Assembly: GCA_945907735.1 (NCBI GenBank)
Contig: CAMDTL010000006.1
Location: 20,388 to 84,387 of the forward strand
From: Methylotenera oryzisoli
Lineage (GTDB): Bacteria > Pseudomonadota > Gammaproteobacteria > Burkholderiales > Methylophilaceae
DNA length: 64,000 nt
Direction of reading: 5' to 3'
Shown: piece by piece, positions 33,041 through 41,530 of the stretch
Layout of the letters: the number at the start of each line of letters is the position of its first letter
Numbering within the stretch: the stretch's first letter is position 1
The notes under the pieces: generated by a model
What the model was told of the DNA's origin: nothing
The model's input: only the letters and a program-made list of their open reading frames with translations
The model's database searches: none
Program-made: the position numbers and the translations under genes

Positions 33041-33583
33041 ATGACTGCCAACAATGACAATATCAATGACGACAACCGCTTATTTCAACAGGCTGTTAAA
33101 GATGCGCGCCCACTCAACGCCGAGCCAACTCATTCCGAAAAAACTTACCCCAAACCCGTCGCCAAGCACTTTATGCGCGATGAAAAACAAGCGCTACGCG
33201 ACTCATTAAGCGACGACTATATTCCCGCGCACGAGTTGGAAAGCGGTGAAGAGCTGCTTTACCTGCGCGAAGGCCAATCACCCAACATTCTAGGCAATCT
33301 ACGCCGCGGCTTTTGGGTGGTGCAGGCGCAAGTCGATTTACATGGTTTGATTACCGATGAAGCGCGCATGTACGTGGCGGATTTTTTAAATTCATGCAAA
33401 AAACGTAATATTCGCTGTGTACGCATTGTGCATGGCAAAGGCTTAGGCTCACGTAACCGCGAACCGGTGCTAAAACACAAACTACGCAGCTGGCTGATGC
33501 AACGCGACGAAGTCATTGCCTATGCCCAAGCCAAGCCTGAGGATGGCGGCAGCGGTGCAGTGATTGTTTTGTTGAAGGCTTAA
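33041..33583 (+). CDS. Smr-domain protein (SmrA/SmrB type)
   Basis: The 180-residue protein has a charged N-terminal part and a C-terminal Smr domain (about 97-175), with the motifs VDLHGLITDEAR and VRIVHGKGLGS. Smr domains are nucleases. In gammaproteobacteria SmrB cleaves mRNA between collided ribosomes, and SmrA-like proteins have been described as DNA nicking enzymes; this protein cannot be assigned to one with certainty. The HGKG loop expected for activity is present. It lies between trxB and a run of repeats and gene fragments. Confidence 0.9.
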   Translation: MTANNDNINDDNRLFQQAVKDARPLNAEPTHSEKTYPKPVAKHFMRDEKQALRDSLSDDYIPAHELESGEELLYLREGQSPNILGNLRRGFWVVQAQVDLHGLITDEARMYVADFLNSCKKRNIRCVRIVHGKGLGSRNREPVLKHKLRSWLMQRDEVIAYAQAKPEDGGSGAVIVLLKA

Positions 33584-33644
33584 AATAATTTCAATCTATT
33601 TTATAACTATTAACTAACAAATGGTTCTGGAGCCCACCAAAAAA

Positions 33645-33791
33645 TCACAACTCACCCAAACTCGCGTAGGCCTCTGGCCTGCGATCCAATTGCCAAAAGA
33701 ATTTACGCTCAGATTCCTTAATCGGTAAATCGTTAATGCTGACCAAGCAATTTAAGCAGACCATACTGTCATGCTGAACTTGATTCAGCAT
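33645..33791 (-). pseudogene. possible C-terminal gene fragment next to a repeat
   Basis: A leftward open frame of 48 codons. Its first part (MLNQVQHD) is simply the translation of the adjoining dispersed repeat. The rest, VCLNCLVSINDLPIKESER then KFFWQLDRRPEAYASLGEL and a TGA stop, has protein-like composition and a CxxC pair. I read it as the 3' remnant of a gene truncated by the repeat at 33766-33836, rather than a functional gene. I do not recognise the parent family. Confidence 0.3.
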
Positions 33792-33836
33792 CTAGTGCAT
33801 ATTCACTAGCTTGCGAATCAAGCCCGCAATGACAGG
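33766..33836. repeat. small repeat element with short terminal inverted repeats
   Basis: CTGTCAT at 33766-33772 and ATGACAG at 33830-33836 are inverted ends. Inside, TGCTGAA and TTCAGCA form a nearby hairpin, and the right half contains TGCGAATCAAG. This is the familiar miniature palindromic type seen in many bacterial genomes, related in its ends to the hairpin at 32974-32999. Confidence 0.6.
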
Positions 33837-33843
33837 ATGATGA

Positions 33844-35667
33844 TTATTCCCCCAAAAAACCACCGCTTTGATGTGCCCACAAACTAGCATACAAGCCTTT
33901 GTTAGCAAGCAGATTCTTGTGGCTGCCTTCTTCTATAATTTGACCATCATCCAGCACAATCAGCCTATCCATGGCAGCAATGGTGGAAAGCCTGTGTGCG
34001 ATGGCAATTACGGTTTTACCTTCCATCAGCTTGTAAAGGCTCTCCTGTATCACTGCTTCCACCTCAGAATCCAGCGCGCTGGTGGCTTCGTCCAACAGTA
34101 ATATCGGCGCGTCTTTCAGCATCACGCGCGCAATGGCAATGCGTTGACGTTGACCACCCGAGAGCTTTACGCCGCGTTCGCCCACATGCGCGTCATAACC
34201 CGCGCGGCCTTTGGCATCGCGCAAATTAAGTATAAATTCATGGGCTTCCGCACGTTTGGCGGCGGCGATCATCTCAGCCTCGGTCGCATCGGGGCGACCG
34301 TACAAAATGTTATCGCGTACGCCACGATGTAACAATGACGTGTCTTGCGTCACCATGCCAATACTCTCGCGCAGGCTGTTTTGCGTCACTGCATTAATGT
34401 TTTGATTATCGATTAAAATTTGACCCGATTTCACCTCGAAAAAACGCAACAACAAATTCACAATAGTCGATTTACCCGCGCCCGAGCGACCCACCAGCCC
34501 AACTTTTTCACCCGCTTTAATATGTAAATTAAGGATTTTTAACAATTCCTTGTGGTTGCCATAGCTGAATGTAACCGCATCAAACTTAATCTCACCTTTT
34601 TTTACATGCAATAGTTTCGCGTCAATTGCATCGATAATTTTATTGTGCGTAGTGAGTGTGTTAATGCCATCTTGTACCGTGCCTACTTGCTCGTACAAGG
34701 TTGTCATCTCCCACATCACCCAGTGTGAAATACCGTTTAGCCGCAGCGACATGGCCGTGACGGCAGCAACGCCGCCCACGCCAATCTGACCTTTGCTCCA
34801 TAACCAAAGAGCCAAGCCGCCAGCGCTTATAAGCAATAGCATATTCAGTACGTGGTTAATGGTTTCCACCATCGTCACCAAACGCATTTGTTGGTGTACT
34901 GTAGCAATAAATTCCTGCATGGCATCCTTGGCATAAGTGCCCTCGCGCCCCGCGTGACTAAACAATTTAACCGTGCTGATATTGGTGTAGGCATCGGTAA
35001 TGCGCCCCGTCATCAGGCTACGCGCATCGGCTTGTTGCCGACCTACGTAACTGAGTTTAGGTACAAAGTAGCATAAAGCGCTGGCATATAACACCAGCCA
35101 AGCTATAAATGGCCAAATAATCAATAAGTTAAAGCTGCCTGCCGCACCAACCATGGTGGCGAAATAAATCACGACAAACACCAAAATATCTGCCACAATA
35201 AACCACACATCGCGCACCGCCAGCGCGGTTTGCATCACTTTGGCAGCCACGCGACCAGCAAATTCATCCTGATAGAAACTCATGCTTTGATTCAACATAA
35301 GTCGATGAAAGTTCCAGCGCATGCGCATGGGGAAATTACCCGCCAGCGTTTGATGTTTAAGCATGCTCTGCAAGCCAATAATCACGCTACTTGCCAGCAA
35401 GATAATGACGAGCCAAGTGAGATGCGTGCCTTCGCGCGGCCATAATTCGGCAGGCGGAATGCTGGCCAGCCAATCCACCACTTTACCCATCATGGCGAAT
35501 AATAAGGCTTCGAACGCGCCCATCAGCGCGGTGAGTAGCGTCATGGCGAGTAAATAGGGGCGCAATCCCGCTGTGCAGCCCCAAGCGAATGCCCAAAACT
35601 GAGTGGGCGGTGTGCTAATTAGCGCTTCTGGGAAAGGTTTTGCGAGATTCTCGAACCACTTAAACAT
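33844..35667 (-). CDS. ABC exporter, fused membrane and ATPase domains (MsbA/MDR type)
   Basis: A 607-residue half-transporter. The N-terminal half has about six membrane helices (about 35-330). The C-terminal ATPase domain (about 365-600) has Walker A GRSGAGKST, the signature LSGGQ, Walker B ILLLDEATSALD and a switch histidine in IAHRLST. It should act as a homodimer or heterodimer moving lipid, drug or peptide across the inner membrane. The substrate cannot be read from sequence. It is longer at the N-terminus than MsbA. It lies upstream of the repeat region and 9 bases below ispF. Confidence 0.92.
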   Translation of the reverse strand: MFKWFENLAKPFPEALISTPPTQFWAFAWGCTAGLRPYLLAMTLLTALMGAFEALLFAMMGKVVDWLASIPPAELWPREGTHLTWLVIILLASSVIIGLQSMLKHQTLAGNFPMRMRWNFHRLMLNQSMSFYQDEFAGRVAAKVMQTALAVRDVWFIVADILVFVVIYFATMVGAAGSFNLLIIWPFIAWLVLYASALCYFVPKLSYVGRQQADARSLMTGRITDAYTNISTVKLFSHAGREGTYAKDAMQEFIATVHQQMRLVTMVETINHVLNMLLLISAGGLALWLWSKGQIGVGGVAAVTAMSLRLNGISHWVMWEMTTLYEQVGTVQDGINTLTTHNKIIDAIDAKLLHVKKGEIKFDAVTFSYGNHKELLKILNLHIKAGEKVGLVGRSGAGKSTIVNLLLRFFEVKSGQILIDNQNINAVTQNSLRESIGMVTQDTSLLHRGVRDNILYGRPDATEAEMIAAAKRAEAHEFILNLRDAKGRAGYDAHVGERGVKLSGGQRQRIAIARVMLKDAPILLLDEATSALDSEVEAVIQESLYKLMEGKTVIAIAHRLSTIAAMDRLIVLDDGQIIEEGSHKNLLANKGLYASLWAHQSGGFLGE

Positions 35668-35676
35668 GATTATGCT

Positions 35677-36153
35677 TTAAGTTTCAACAATGCTACAAAC
35701 GGCCTCAACCGCAATGCCCTCGCCGCGACCAGTAAAGCCGAGCCTCTCCGTCGTCGTGGCTTTCACGTTGACTTGCGAAACATCAACATGGCAATCCATG
35801 GCAATGTTGGCGCACATTTGCGCAGTATGCGGCGAGAGTTTCGGCGCTTCGCAAATCACCGTCGCATCAATGTTATTCACCACGTATTTTTTGGCTTTTA
35901 ACAACGCAACTACGTGGCGCAATAATGCGCGCGAATCCGCATTTTTATAGGCATCGTCGGTTGGTGGGAAATGCCGACCAATATCGCCCAGTGCAGCTGC
36001 ACCAAGTAGCGCATCGCAAATGGCATGCAGCAACACATCGGCATCCGAATGACCATCCAAGCCCTTTTCATGCGCAATTTCCACACCGCCAATGATGCAT
36101 TTGCGACCAAACACAAGCGCGTGCACATCAAAGCCATGACCTATTCTTATCAT
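35677..36153 (-). CDS. ispF: 2-C-methyl-D-erythritol 2,4-cyclodiphosphate synthase
   Basis: IspF closes the cyclic diphosphate in the non-mevalonate isoprenoid pathway. The 158-residue protein begins [10 protein letters not shown], with the zinc-binding Asp and His, and has the [19 protein letters not shown] signature (about 34-52) and a late [14 protein letters not shown]. Its ATG overlaps the ispD stop by four bases (ATGA), so the two are translationally coupled. ispG lies separately at 53-54 kb. Confidence 0.97.
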   Translation of the reverse strand: MIRIGHGFDVHALVFGRKCIIGGVEIAHEKGLDGHSDADVLLHAICDALLGAAALGDIGRHFPPTDDAYKNADSRALLRHVVALLKAKKYVVNNIDATVICEAPKLSPHTAQMCANIAMDCHVDVSQVNVKATTTERLGFTGRGEGIAVEAVCSIVET

Positions 36154-36845
36154 GTTTTTCCCTTATTAAAAAAGGCTTCTAATAATTCTAAATCTTGCGG
36201 GTAAGTGACTTTTAAATTGCGTAATTCTCCTTGCACCAATACTGGCTGCAAGCCAATCGCCTCAATGGCTTCAGCCTCATCAGTCGCATTGCCTTTAAAG
36301 CTTTCTAAGGCATTTTTTAGCGTGCCATAACGAAACATTTGCGGTGTTTGCGCTTGCCACAAATTAACACGCGCAATGGTTTTTTCGGTTCGATTAGCAG
36401 AATCTGCTTGCTTTAAAGTATCCGCCAAAGGCAAAGCTAGCAAGCCGCCTACCGCGTCATGCTCTAGCGCATTCAATAAGTTATCCAGCAGCGCATGCGT
36501 CAAACCTGGTCGCGCGGCGTCGTGCACCAAAATCCAATCATCCTCGGCTACATCTATAGCCCGTAACGTGTTCAGCACAGTTTCACTTCTGCTTGCGCCG
36601 CCCGTGTAATGTAGTTTTAACTTACTCGTGGGCTCCTGTGGCAAAGTCCGCCAAAAACCATCGTCAGGACTTAATGCCAAGAGTATGCTGGCGATGCGCG
36701 GATGATTAAAAAATACCTGAAGGGTATGCGAAATCATTGGCTTGCCAGCCAGCGGCAAATATTGCTTGGGCACCACCGTGTTTGCCAGCTGCGCCATCCG
36801 GCTGCCAGTGCCCGCTGCGGGGATAATTACATGAAAAAACGCCAT
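36150..36845 (-). CDS. ispD: 2-C-methyl-D-erythritol 4-phosphate cytidylyltransferase
   Basis: IspD couples CTP to methylerythritol phosphate, step three of the non-mevalonate pathway. It has the nucleotide-binding start [29 protein letters not shown], and HDAARPGL near residue 105. I chose ATG 36845 (231 residues, [12 protein letters not shown]). An in-frame ATG at 36860 adds five residues and has no better ribosome-binding site. It is followed by ispF with a four-base overlap. Confidence 0.96.
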   Translation of the reverse strand: MAFFHVIIPAAGTGSRMAQLANTVVPKQYLPLAGKPMISHTLQVFFNHPRIASILLALSPDDGFWRTLPQEPTSKLKLHYTGGASRSETVLNTLRAIDVAEDDWILVHDAARPGLTHALLDNLLNALEHDAVGGLLALPLADTLKQADSANRTEKTIARVNLWQAQTPQMFRYGTLKNALESFKGNATDEAEAIEAIGLQPVLVQGELRNLKVTYPQDLELLEAFFNKGKT

Positions 36846-36886
36846 GCCTAATTTTAGCATGGCGCTTATTTAGCTAGAAAAAAGTT

Positions 36887-38077
36887 TTAATCGTCAGCCG
36901 TTGCGCCAATTTTGTGTATGCTTAAATCTGCACCGTTAAATTCATCTTCAGCCCCCATGCGAATGCCGACCAATTTTTTGAGCCCGCCATAAACAAGCAC
37001 GCCACCAGCTAGCGCAATCACAACACCTAAACCAGTGCCGATCAATTGCGACATAAACGTAACGCCGCCTAGGCCGCCCATGGCTTTTAACCCGAATATG
37101 CCCGCCGCAATACCACCCCAAGCGCCACACAAGCCATGCAGCGGCCATACGCCAAGTACATCATCAATTTTTAAACGATTTTGCGTAAGGGTAAACGCCC
37201 ACACAAATAAAGCGCCAGCCACTGCACCAGTCGCCAATGCACCAAGTGGATGCATAATATCCGACCCTGCGCATACCGCCACCAAACCAGCTAGCGGGCC
37301 ATTATGCACAAAACCTGGATCATTTTTACCCATCACCAACGCCGCCAAAGTACCACCCACTAAAGCCATCAGCGAGTTCACCGCCACCAAGCCCGAAATG
37401 CCTTGAATCGCCTGCGCGGACATTACGTTGAAGCCGAACCAGCCGACAGTGAGTATCCATGCCCCTAGCGCTAGAAATGGGATATTGGAAGGTGGGTAAG
37501 CGTGTAATTGACCATCTTTACTATAACGTCCAGTGCGCGCACCCAATATAACCACGGCTGCCAGCGCGATCCAACCGCCCATAGCATGCACTACCACAGA
37601 GCCGGCAAAATCGTGAAAAGTGGCGCCAAAGTTAGCCAGCAGCCAATCTTGCACGCCGTAGTGTTTGTTCCAAGCAATGCCTTCAAAAAATGGATACACG
37701 AACCCTACCAGCAAAAACGTCGCTGCGATTTGCGGGTTAAATTTTGCGCGCTCAGCAATGCCGCCAGAAACAATGGCTGGCACGGCGGCGGCGAACGTAA
37801 GTAAGAAGAAAAACTTGACTAAATCGTAGCCGTTTTTGGCGGCCAAAACTTCTGCGCCGCTGAAAAAACTGACGCCATACGCCACGCTGTAGCCAATAAA
37901 AAAGTAGGCCATGGTCGAGACTGAAAAATCGACCATGATTTTGACTAAGGCGTTGACTTGATTTTTACGACGGACGGTGCCGACTTCTAAAAACGCGAAA
38001 CCCGCGTGCATGGCCAGCACCATAATGGCACCCAGCAACACGAATAACACGTCATTGGCAGAAACTAAAGCTTCCAT
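36887..38077 (-). CDS. amt: ammonium transporter (Amt/AmtB family)
   Basis: Amt channels carry ammonium across the inner membrane. The 396-residue protein has about 11 membrane helices and the twin pore histidines His164 (FAGSVVVHAMGG) and His314 (VWPLHGLCGAWGG). There is no obvious long signal peptide as in E. coli AmtB. A strong GGGGAG ribosome-binding site precedes ATG 38077. A partner glnK gene, often next to amtB, is not present here. Expression is probably tied to nitrogen status, but I see no clear NtrC or sigma-54 site in the gap upstream. Confidence 0.95.
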   Translation of the reverse strand: MEALVSANDVLFVLLGAIMVLAMHAGFAFLEVGTVRRKNQVNALVKIMVDFSVSTMAYFFIGYSVAYGVSFFSGAEVLAAKNGYDLVKFFFLLTFAAAVPAIVSGGIAERAKFNPQIAATFLLVGFVYPFFEGIAWNKHYGVQDWLLANFGATFHDFAGSVVVHAMGGWIALAAVVILGARTGRYSKDGQLHAYPPSNIPFLALGAWILTVGWFGFNVMSAQAIQGISGLVAVNSLMALVGGTLAALVMGKNDPGFVHNGPLAGLVAVCAGSDIMHPLGALATGAVAGALFVWAFTLTQNRLKIDDVLGVWPLHGLCGAWGGIAAGIFGLKAMGGLGGVTFMSQLIGTGLGVVIALAGGVLVYGGLKKLVGIRMGAEDEFNGADLSIHKIGATADD

Positions 38078-38196
38078 TGAAATTACTCCCCATAATTATT
38101 AAACTTTTAAATTATTATAGCCTACTTTAAAAGCCAATACTTAAAAGCAAAACTTAAGCCACAGGGTTAACCATTAGTTTTAAAGGGATCTTATAA

Positions 38197-38307
38197 ATGA
38201 GCATTGCAGGATTACACCACAAAGCAGCAAAAATAGGCGGCGATTTTTTTCACTTCAAATTAACGGTAATGTTGCATCTGAAAAAATATAACGAAACCCG
38301 CATATAG
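38197..38307 (+). CDS. possible 36-residue small ORF, unrecognised
   Basis: ATG 38197 has AAGGGA at a suitable distance and opens a 36-codon frame (MSIAGLHHKAAKIGGDFFHF, then a Lys-rich end). It lies between the divergent amt and DUF3301 genes. The good ribosome-binding site is the only support; the product has no family I know, and a chance frame is quite possible. Confidence 0.25.
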   Translation: MSIAGLHHKAAKIGGDFFHFKLTVMLHLKKYNETRI

Positions 38308-38356
38308 TTGCAATATAATACTCTTACGCACATCACTCACGAAAAAGTAAATTACC

Positions 38357-38671
38357 ATGTTTGAAACAATTTTACTCGCCGCACTTATCTTGGGCGCTTG
38401 GTACTGGTTTGATAGCATCGCAAAACGCGAAATCGCCATTAACCACGGGCGTGATCTGGCAGCGCGCTGCCATTTGCAACTGTTGGATGAAACTGTTGCG
38501 TGCGCGCAAATTCGGCTTGGTCGCGATGGTCGCGGTCACGCACAATTGCAACGTTTTTACGAGTTTGAAGTAAGCGCCAGCGGCGCAGAACGCATGCAAT
38601 GCAGTCTTCAACTGCTGGGTAAACAGCTACAAAGTTGGCATATTCCACCCTACGTTCAACCTATGCACTAA
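38357..38671 (+). CDS. DUF3301 protein
   Basis: A 104-residue protein with an N-terminal hydrophobic anchor (about 3-19, ETILLAALILGAWYWFDSI) and the conserved GRDLAARCHLQLLDETVA block of DUF3301. The rest is a small soluble beta-rich domain, probably on the cytoplasmic side. Function is unknown. gluQ starts three bases after its stop, so the two are cotranscribed. Confidence 0.85.
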   Translation: MFETILLAALILGAWYWFDSIAKREIAINHGRDLAARCHLQLLDETVACAQIRLGRDGRGHAQLQRFYEFEVSASGAERMQCSLQLLGKQLQSWHIPPYVQPMH

Positions 38672-38673
38672 AC

Positions 38674-39573
38674 ATGCTGTATATAGGACGCTTCGCGCCA
38701 TCGCCCACTGGACCCTTACACTTTGGTAGTTTGGTTGCAGCAGTGGCAAGTTATTGCGATGCCAAAGCCAATGCTGGCAAATGGTTAGTGCGCATGGAAG
38801 ATTTGGACAAGCCGCGCGAAGTAAGCGGCGCGGCAGATGAGATTCTGCACACCTTAGAAGCCTTTGGATTTGAGTGGGATGACGAAATTGTTTACCAAAG
38901 CCAGCGTGACGAATATTATGTTGACGCGCTAAACACATTACAAAAACAGGCGTTGGTTTACCTATGCACTTGCACGCGCAAAGAGATTGCGGATTCGAGT
39001 AACGCCATGGGAATTGATGGGTTAATTTATCCCAAAACATGCTTTTTTAAGCCTAGCCTGCAGACCAGTATCCATAAGGCTTGCAGGGTATTAGTTTTAG
39101 AAAATAATATTGCTTTTTTAGATGCCATTCAAGGTGAAATTACGCAAAATCTGGCACGCGATGTAGGCGATTTTATTTTAAAACGTAAAGATGGTTTATT
39201 CGCTTATCAGCTTGCAGTTGTGGTGGATGATGCGTTACAAGGCATCACGCATATTGTGCGTGGCGCAGATTTATTGGATTCCACGCCGCGGCAGATTTAC
39301 TTGCAACAAAACTTAAATACTGCCACGCCACACTACGCGCATATTCCTATTGCAACTACTTTAGCAGGCGAAAAACTCAGCAAACAAACCCTCGCACAGC
39401 CAATATCTATGAGCCTTGCAGAGCATCAATTATTCGATGCTTTAAAATTTTTAGGGCAAAATCCACCCGCGATAATAAAAAACGCCACACTAAACGAAGT
39501 GTGGCGTTGGGCGATTACTCACTGGACTTTAAAAAAAGTGCCTAAAAATCGTAGCGCGCACCTATCTGAATAA
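38674..39573 (+). CDS. gluQ: glutamyl-Q tRNA(Asp) synthetase
   Basis: GluQ (GluQRS) is a truncated GluRS paralogue. It attaches glutamate to queuosine at position 34 of tRNA(Asp). From ATG 38674 (299 residues) it has [14 protein letters not shown] at 6-19, a cysteine zinc site starting CTCTRKEI, and the KMSKS-like KLSKQ. It lacks the anticodon-binding domain. The frame is open upstream to 38635, but that overlaps DUF3301. The last roughly ten residues (PKNRSAHLSE) are encoded antisense to a TonB-receptor relic, so the original C-terminus was probably replaced. Confidence 0.93.
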   Translation: MLYIGRFAPSPTGPLHFGSLVAAVASYCDAKANAGKWLVRMEDLDKPREVSGAADEILHTLEAFGFEWDDEIVYQSQRDEYYVDALNTLQKQALVYLCTCTRKEIADSSNAMGIDGLIYPKTCFFKPSLQTSIHKACRVLVLENNIAFLDAIQGEITQNLARDVGDFILKRKDGLFAYQLAVVVDDALQGITHIVRGADLLDSTPRQIYLQQNLNTATPHYAHIPIATTLAGEKLSKQTLAQPISMSLAEHQLFDALKFLGQNPPAIIKNATLNEVWRWAITHWTLKKVPKNRSAHLSE

Positions 39574-39829
39574 GCGTAGGCGTTCCAGTCAAAATGCCAC
39601 GGGTGCGATCAACAATATAATCTTTATCAAAAATGTTTTTACCAACCAAGAACAGCGTCGTTTTATATTCAGGCATTCTGTAATTAACCGCTGCGTTGTA
39701 AATAGTGTAGCTCGAAATTTCACCTTTTTGGCCATCCGCAGTTGAACTTTCGGTTTCGGCAAAATCTGCATACTGTCTGCCCACATGCGCTGCAAGCGCT
39801 AATGGATATTGGATTGCAGGCCAGCGACT
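39542..39829 (-). pseudogene. C-terminal remnant of a TonB-dependent siderophore receptor
   Basis: About 95 codons encode the end of an outer-membrane receptor barrel: AAHVGRQYADFAE, SYTIYNAAVNYRMPEYKTTL, VGKNIFDKDYIVDRTRG and a terminal aromatic, GARYDF. These are the last strands of FhuE/FoxA-type TonB receptors, whose full length is around 700 residues. There is no start, plug domain or remaining barrel; the frame runs upstream into the next gene's 3' end. Its stop lies inside the gluQ tail on the other strand. It is almost certainly a nonfunctional leftover of a deletion or rearrangement. Confidence 0.85.
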
Positions 39830-39831
39830 TT

Positions 39832-40605
39832 TTAACTTACTTGACGCTTACGCTCAAATAAACACACTGCTGTTGCTGCTGCAGCGTTGAGCGATTCCAA
39901 ACTTTGATGCATGGGAATGCTGATTTTTTGACTTGCCGCTTGCACTACTTTGGCGCTCAAACCCGCGCCTTCATTGCCGATGACGAACGCCGTCGGCTTG
40001 CTTAAATCCTGCGCATAGAGCGATACGCCATCCAGCGTGGTGGCGTAAGTATTTCCTGCAAAATTCTGTATGAATTCTAGCAAATTCGCGCCTTCAATCA
40101 TTGGCAATAAGAACTGAGCGCCCTGCCCGCCGCGCAAGGCTTTGGGCGACCAGGCATCGGTGCAGCCTTTGCTCAAATAAACCGCCTCAACACCAGCGCC
40201 TAGAGCTGTTCTTAACATGCTGCCCAAATTGCCTGGGTCTTGAATATCTTCCAACATCAAGGCGAATCTAACTTCAATTGGAACCGCAATTTCTGGTGTT
40301 TTTACCAACGCCAAAATACCAGTTGAAGACACAACTGGCGTCAGCTCTGCAAACATCAGTGTGGGTAACATCATGGTGTTCAGATGCTCAAGTTGCTGCA
40401 TCAACTGCGTTGCCTCAAGCGAGCTTTTGCCTTCAGGGATGATGACCAACTCAGGCTCGCCAAACGCTTGGCAATAACTTTCAATCAAATGCACACCATC
40501 CAACAAAGTTTTACCCTCTGCGCGGCGCTCACGCGCGTTTTCAGCCAATTTTTTCATGGTTTTAAAAACTGGATTGTCACGCGAAACGATATGTTTAAAG
40601 CTCAC
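39832..40605 (-). CDS. SpoU/TrmH-family RNA 2'-O-methyltransferase
   Basis: A 257-residue SPOUT-class methyltransferase with an N-terminal substrate-binding domain (about 5-100). It has the three SpoU motifs: DPGNLGSMLRTA, AFVIGNEGAGLS, and IPM followed by SLNAAAATAVCLFERKRQ. It should methylate a ribose in rRNA or tRNA. The exact target (RlmB-like or TsnR-like) cannot be assigned from sequence. Its stop borders the TonB-receptor relic. Confidence 0.9.
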   Translation of the reverse strand: MSFKHIVSRDNPVFKTMKKLAENARERRAEGKTLLDGVHLIESYCQAFGEPELVIIPEGKSSLEATQLMQQLEHLNTMMLPTLMFAELTPVVSSTGILALVKTPEIAVPIEVRFALMLEDIQDPGNLGSMLRTALGAGVEAVYLSKGCTDAWSPKALRGGQGAQFLLPMIEGANLLEFIQNFAGNTYATTLDGVSLYAQDLSKPTAFVIGNEGAGLSAKVVQAASQKISIPMHQSLESLNAAAATAVCLFERKRQVS

Positions 40606-40684
40606 TATTAGTTCCCTTTAATTTAAAGCACATGCTAACGCAAGCAGCTTGTTATCCCGCTAAATTAAGCGTAAATTATTTAAG

Positions 40685-41407
40685 CTAATCTACTTCAGCC
40701 CCTAATTTAATCATATCACCCTCACTCAACCAGCGCCATTCACCCACCGCCAAATCATTAGGCAGTTTTAACGCACCAATTTGAATACGTTTTAGACCTT
40801 CTACGCGATTGGCGATGGCAGCGACCATGCGTTTAACTTGGTGGTATTTTCCTTCCGCCAGCGTCATATGGATAACGCACTCAGAGATTTGTTTAACGTC
40901 TAAAGCGGCAATGGTTTCTGCTTCATCTATCAATTTAACACCACCAAGAAGCGCATGAATATTGGATTGCAGGACAGAGTGTTTACAGGTGACTTCGTAA
41001 ATTTTTGGTACTTTGTGTTTAGGTGAGCTCATGCGGTGGATGAACAGCCCGTCGTCTGAAATCAAAATCAAGCCCGTGGTATCTTCATCCAATCTGCCAA
41101 TGCACTGAACTTGCCTTTCTACCAGCGGGTGCGGCAATAAACTATAAATCGTCGGGTGATGCTGAGTTTTGTGCGAACATTCGTAATTGCTGGGTTTGTG
41201 CATCATCAGATAGGATTTTTCCTTATATACCCAAGGCTCACCTTTCACCGTGTAGTTTAGATTTTCCAGCCCAAATTGCGCGTCTGGGTCGTCGCACATT
41301 GCGCCGTTCACCATGATTTCTTCGTTGATAATCATAATGCGGCACAGCTTGCGCGAGCCAAAGCCTTGCTTGTGTAGAATACGTTCTAAATCAAGTGTTT
41401 TAGACAT
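40685..41407 (-). CDS. rsuA: RsuA-family 16S rRNA pseudouridine synthase
   Basis: RsuA converts U516 of 16S rRNA to pseudouridine. The 240-residue protein has an N-terminal S4-like RNA-binding domain (about 5-55) and the catalytic GRLDEDTTGL motif, with Asp107. The C-terminal YHQVKRM block is typical of the RsuA/RluE group. The start at ATG 41407 is preferred to the upstream frame to 41440, which would read into a terminator hairpin. Assignment to RsuA rather than RluE or RluF is by overall pattern. Confidence 0.85.
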   Translation of the reverse strand: MSKTLDLERILHKQGFGSRKLCRIMIINEEIMVNGAMCDDPDAQFGLENLNYTVKGEPWVYKEKSYLMMHKPSNYECSHKTQHHPTIYSLLPHPLVERQVQCIGRLDEDTTGLILISDDGLFIHRMSSPKHKVPKIYEVTCKHSVLQSNIHALLGGVKLIDEAETIAALDVKQISECVIHMTLAEGKYHQVKRMVAAIANRVEGLKRIQIGALKLPNDLAVGEWRWLSEGDMIKLGAEVD

Positions 41408-41429
41408 ATAGGCATTATAAGGTAAATAA

Positions 41430-41452
41430 AAAGCCCGCACGCAACGGGCTTT
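41430..41452 (-). terminator. hairpin terminator after rimO
   Basis: AAAGCCCG and CGGGCTTT pair around a seven-base loop. On the minus strand it is followed by a T-rich run. It lies about 80 bases below the rimO stop and just above rsuA, so it should end rimO transcription and leave rsuA with its own promoter. Confidence 0.7.
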
Positions 41453-41530
41453 AAGGTGATATTAATAATGTCGGCGAAACTAAAACCAAGTGAGGTAGGC
41501 AATAAGCGCAATGATAATGGGTAATATAAT

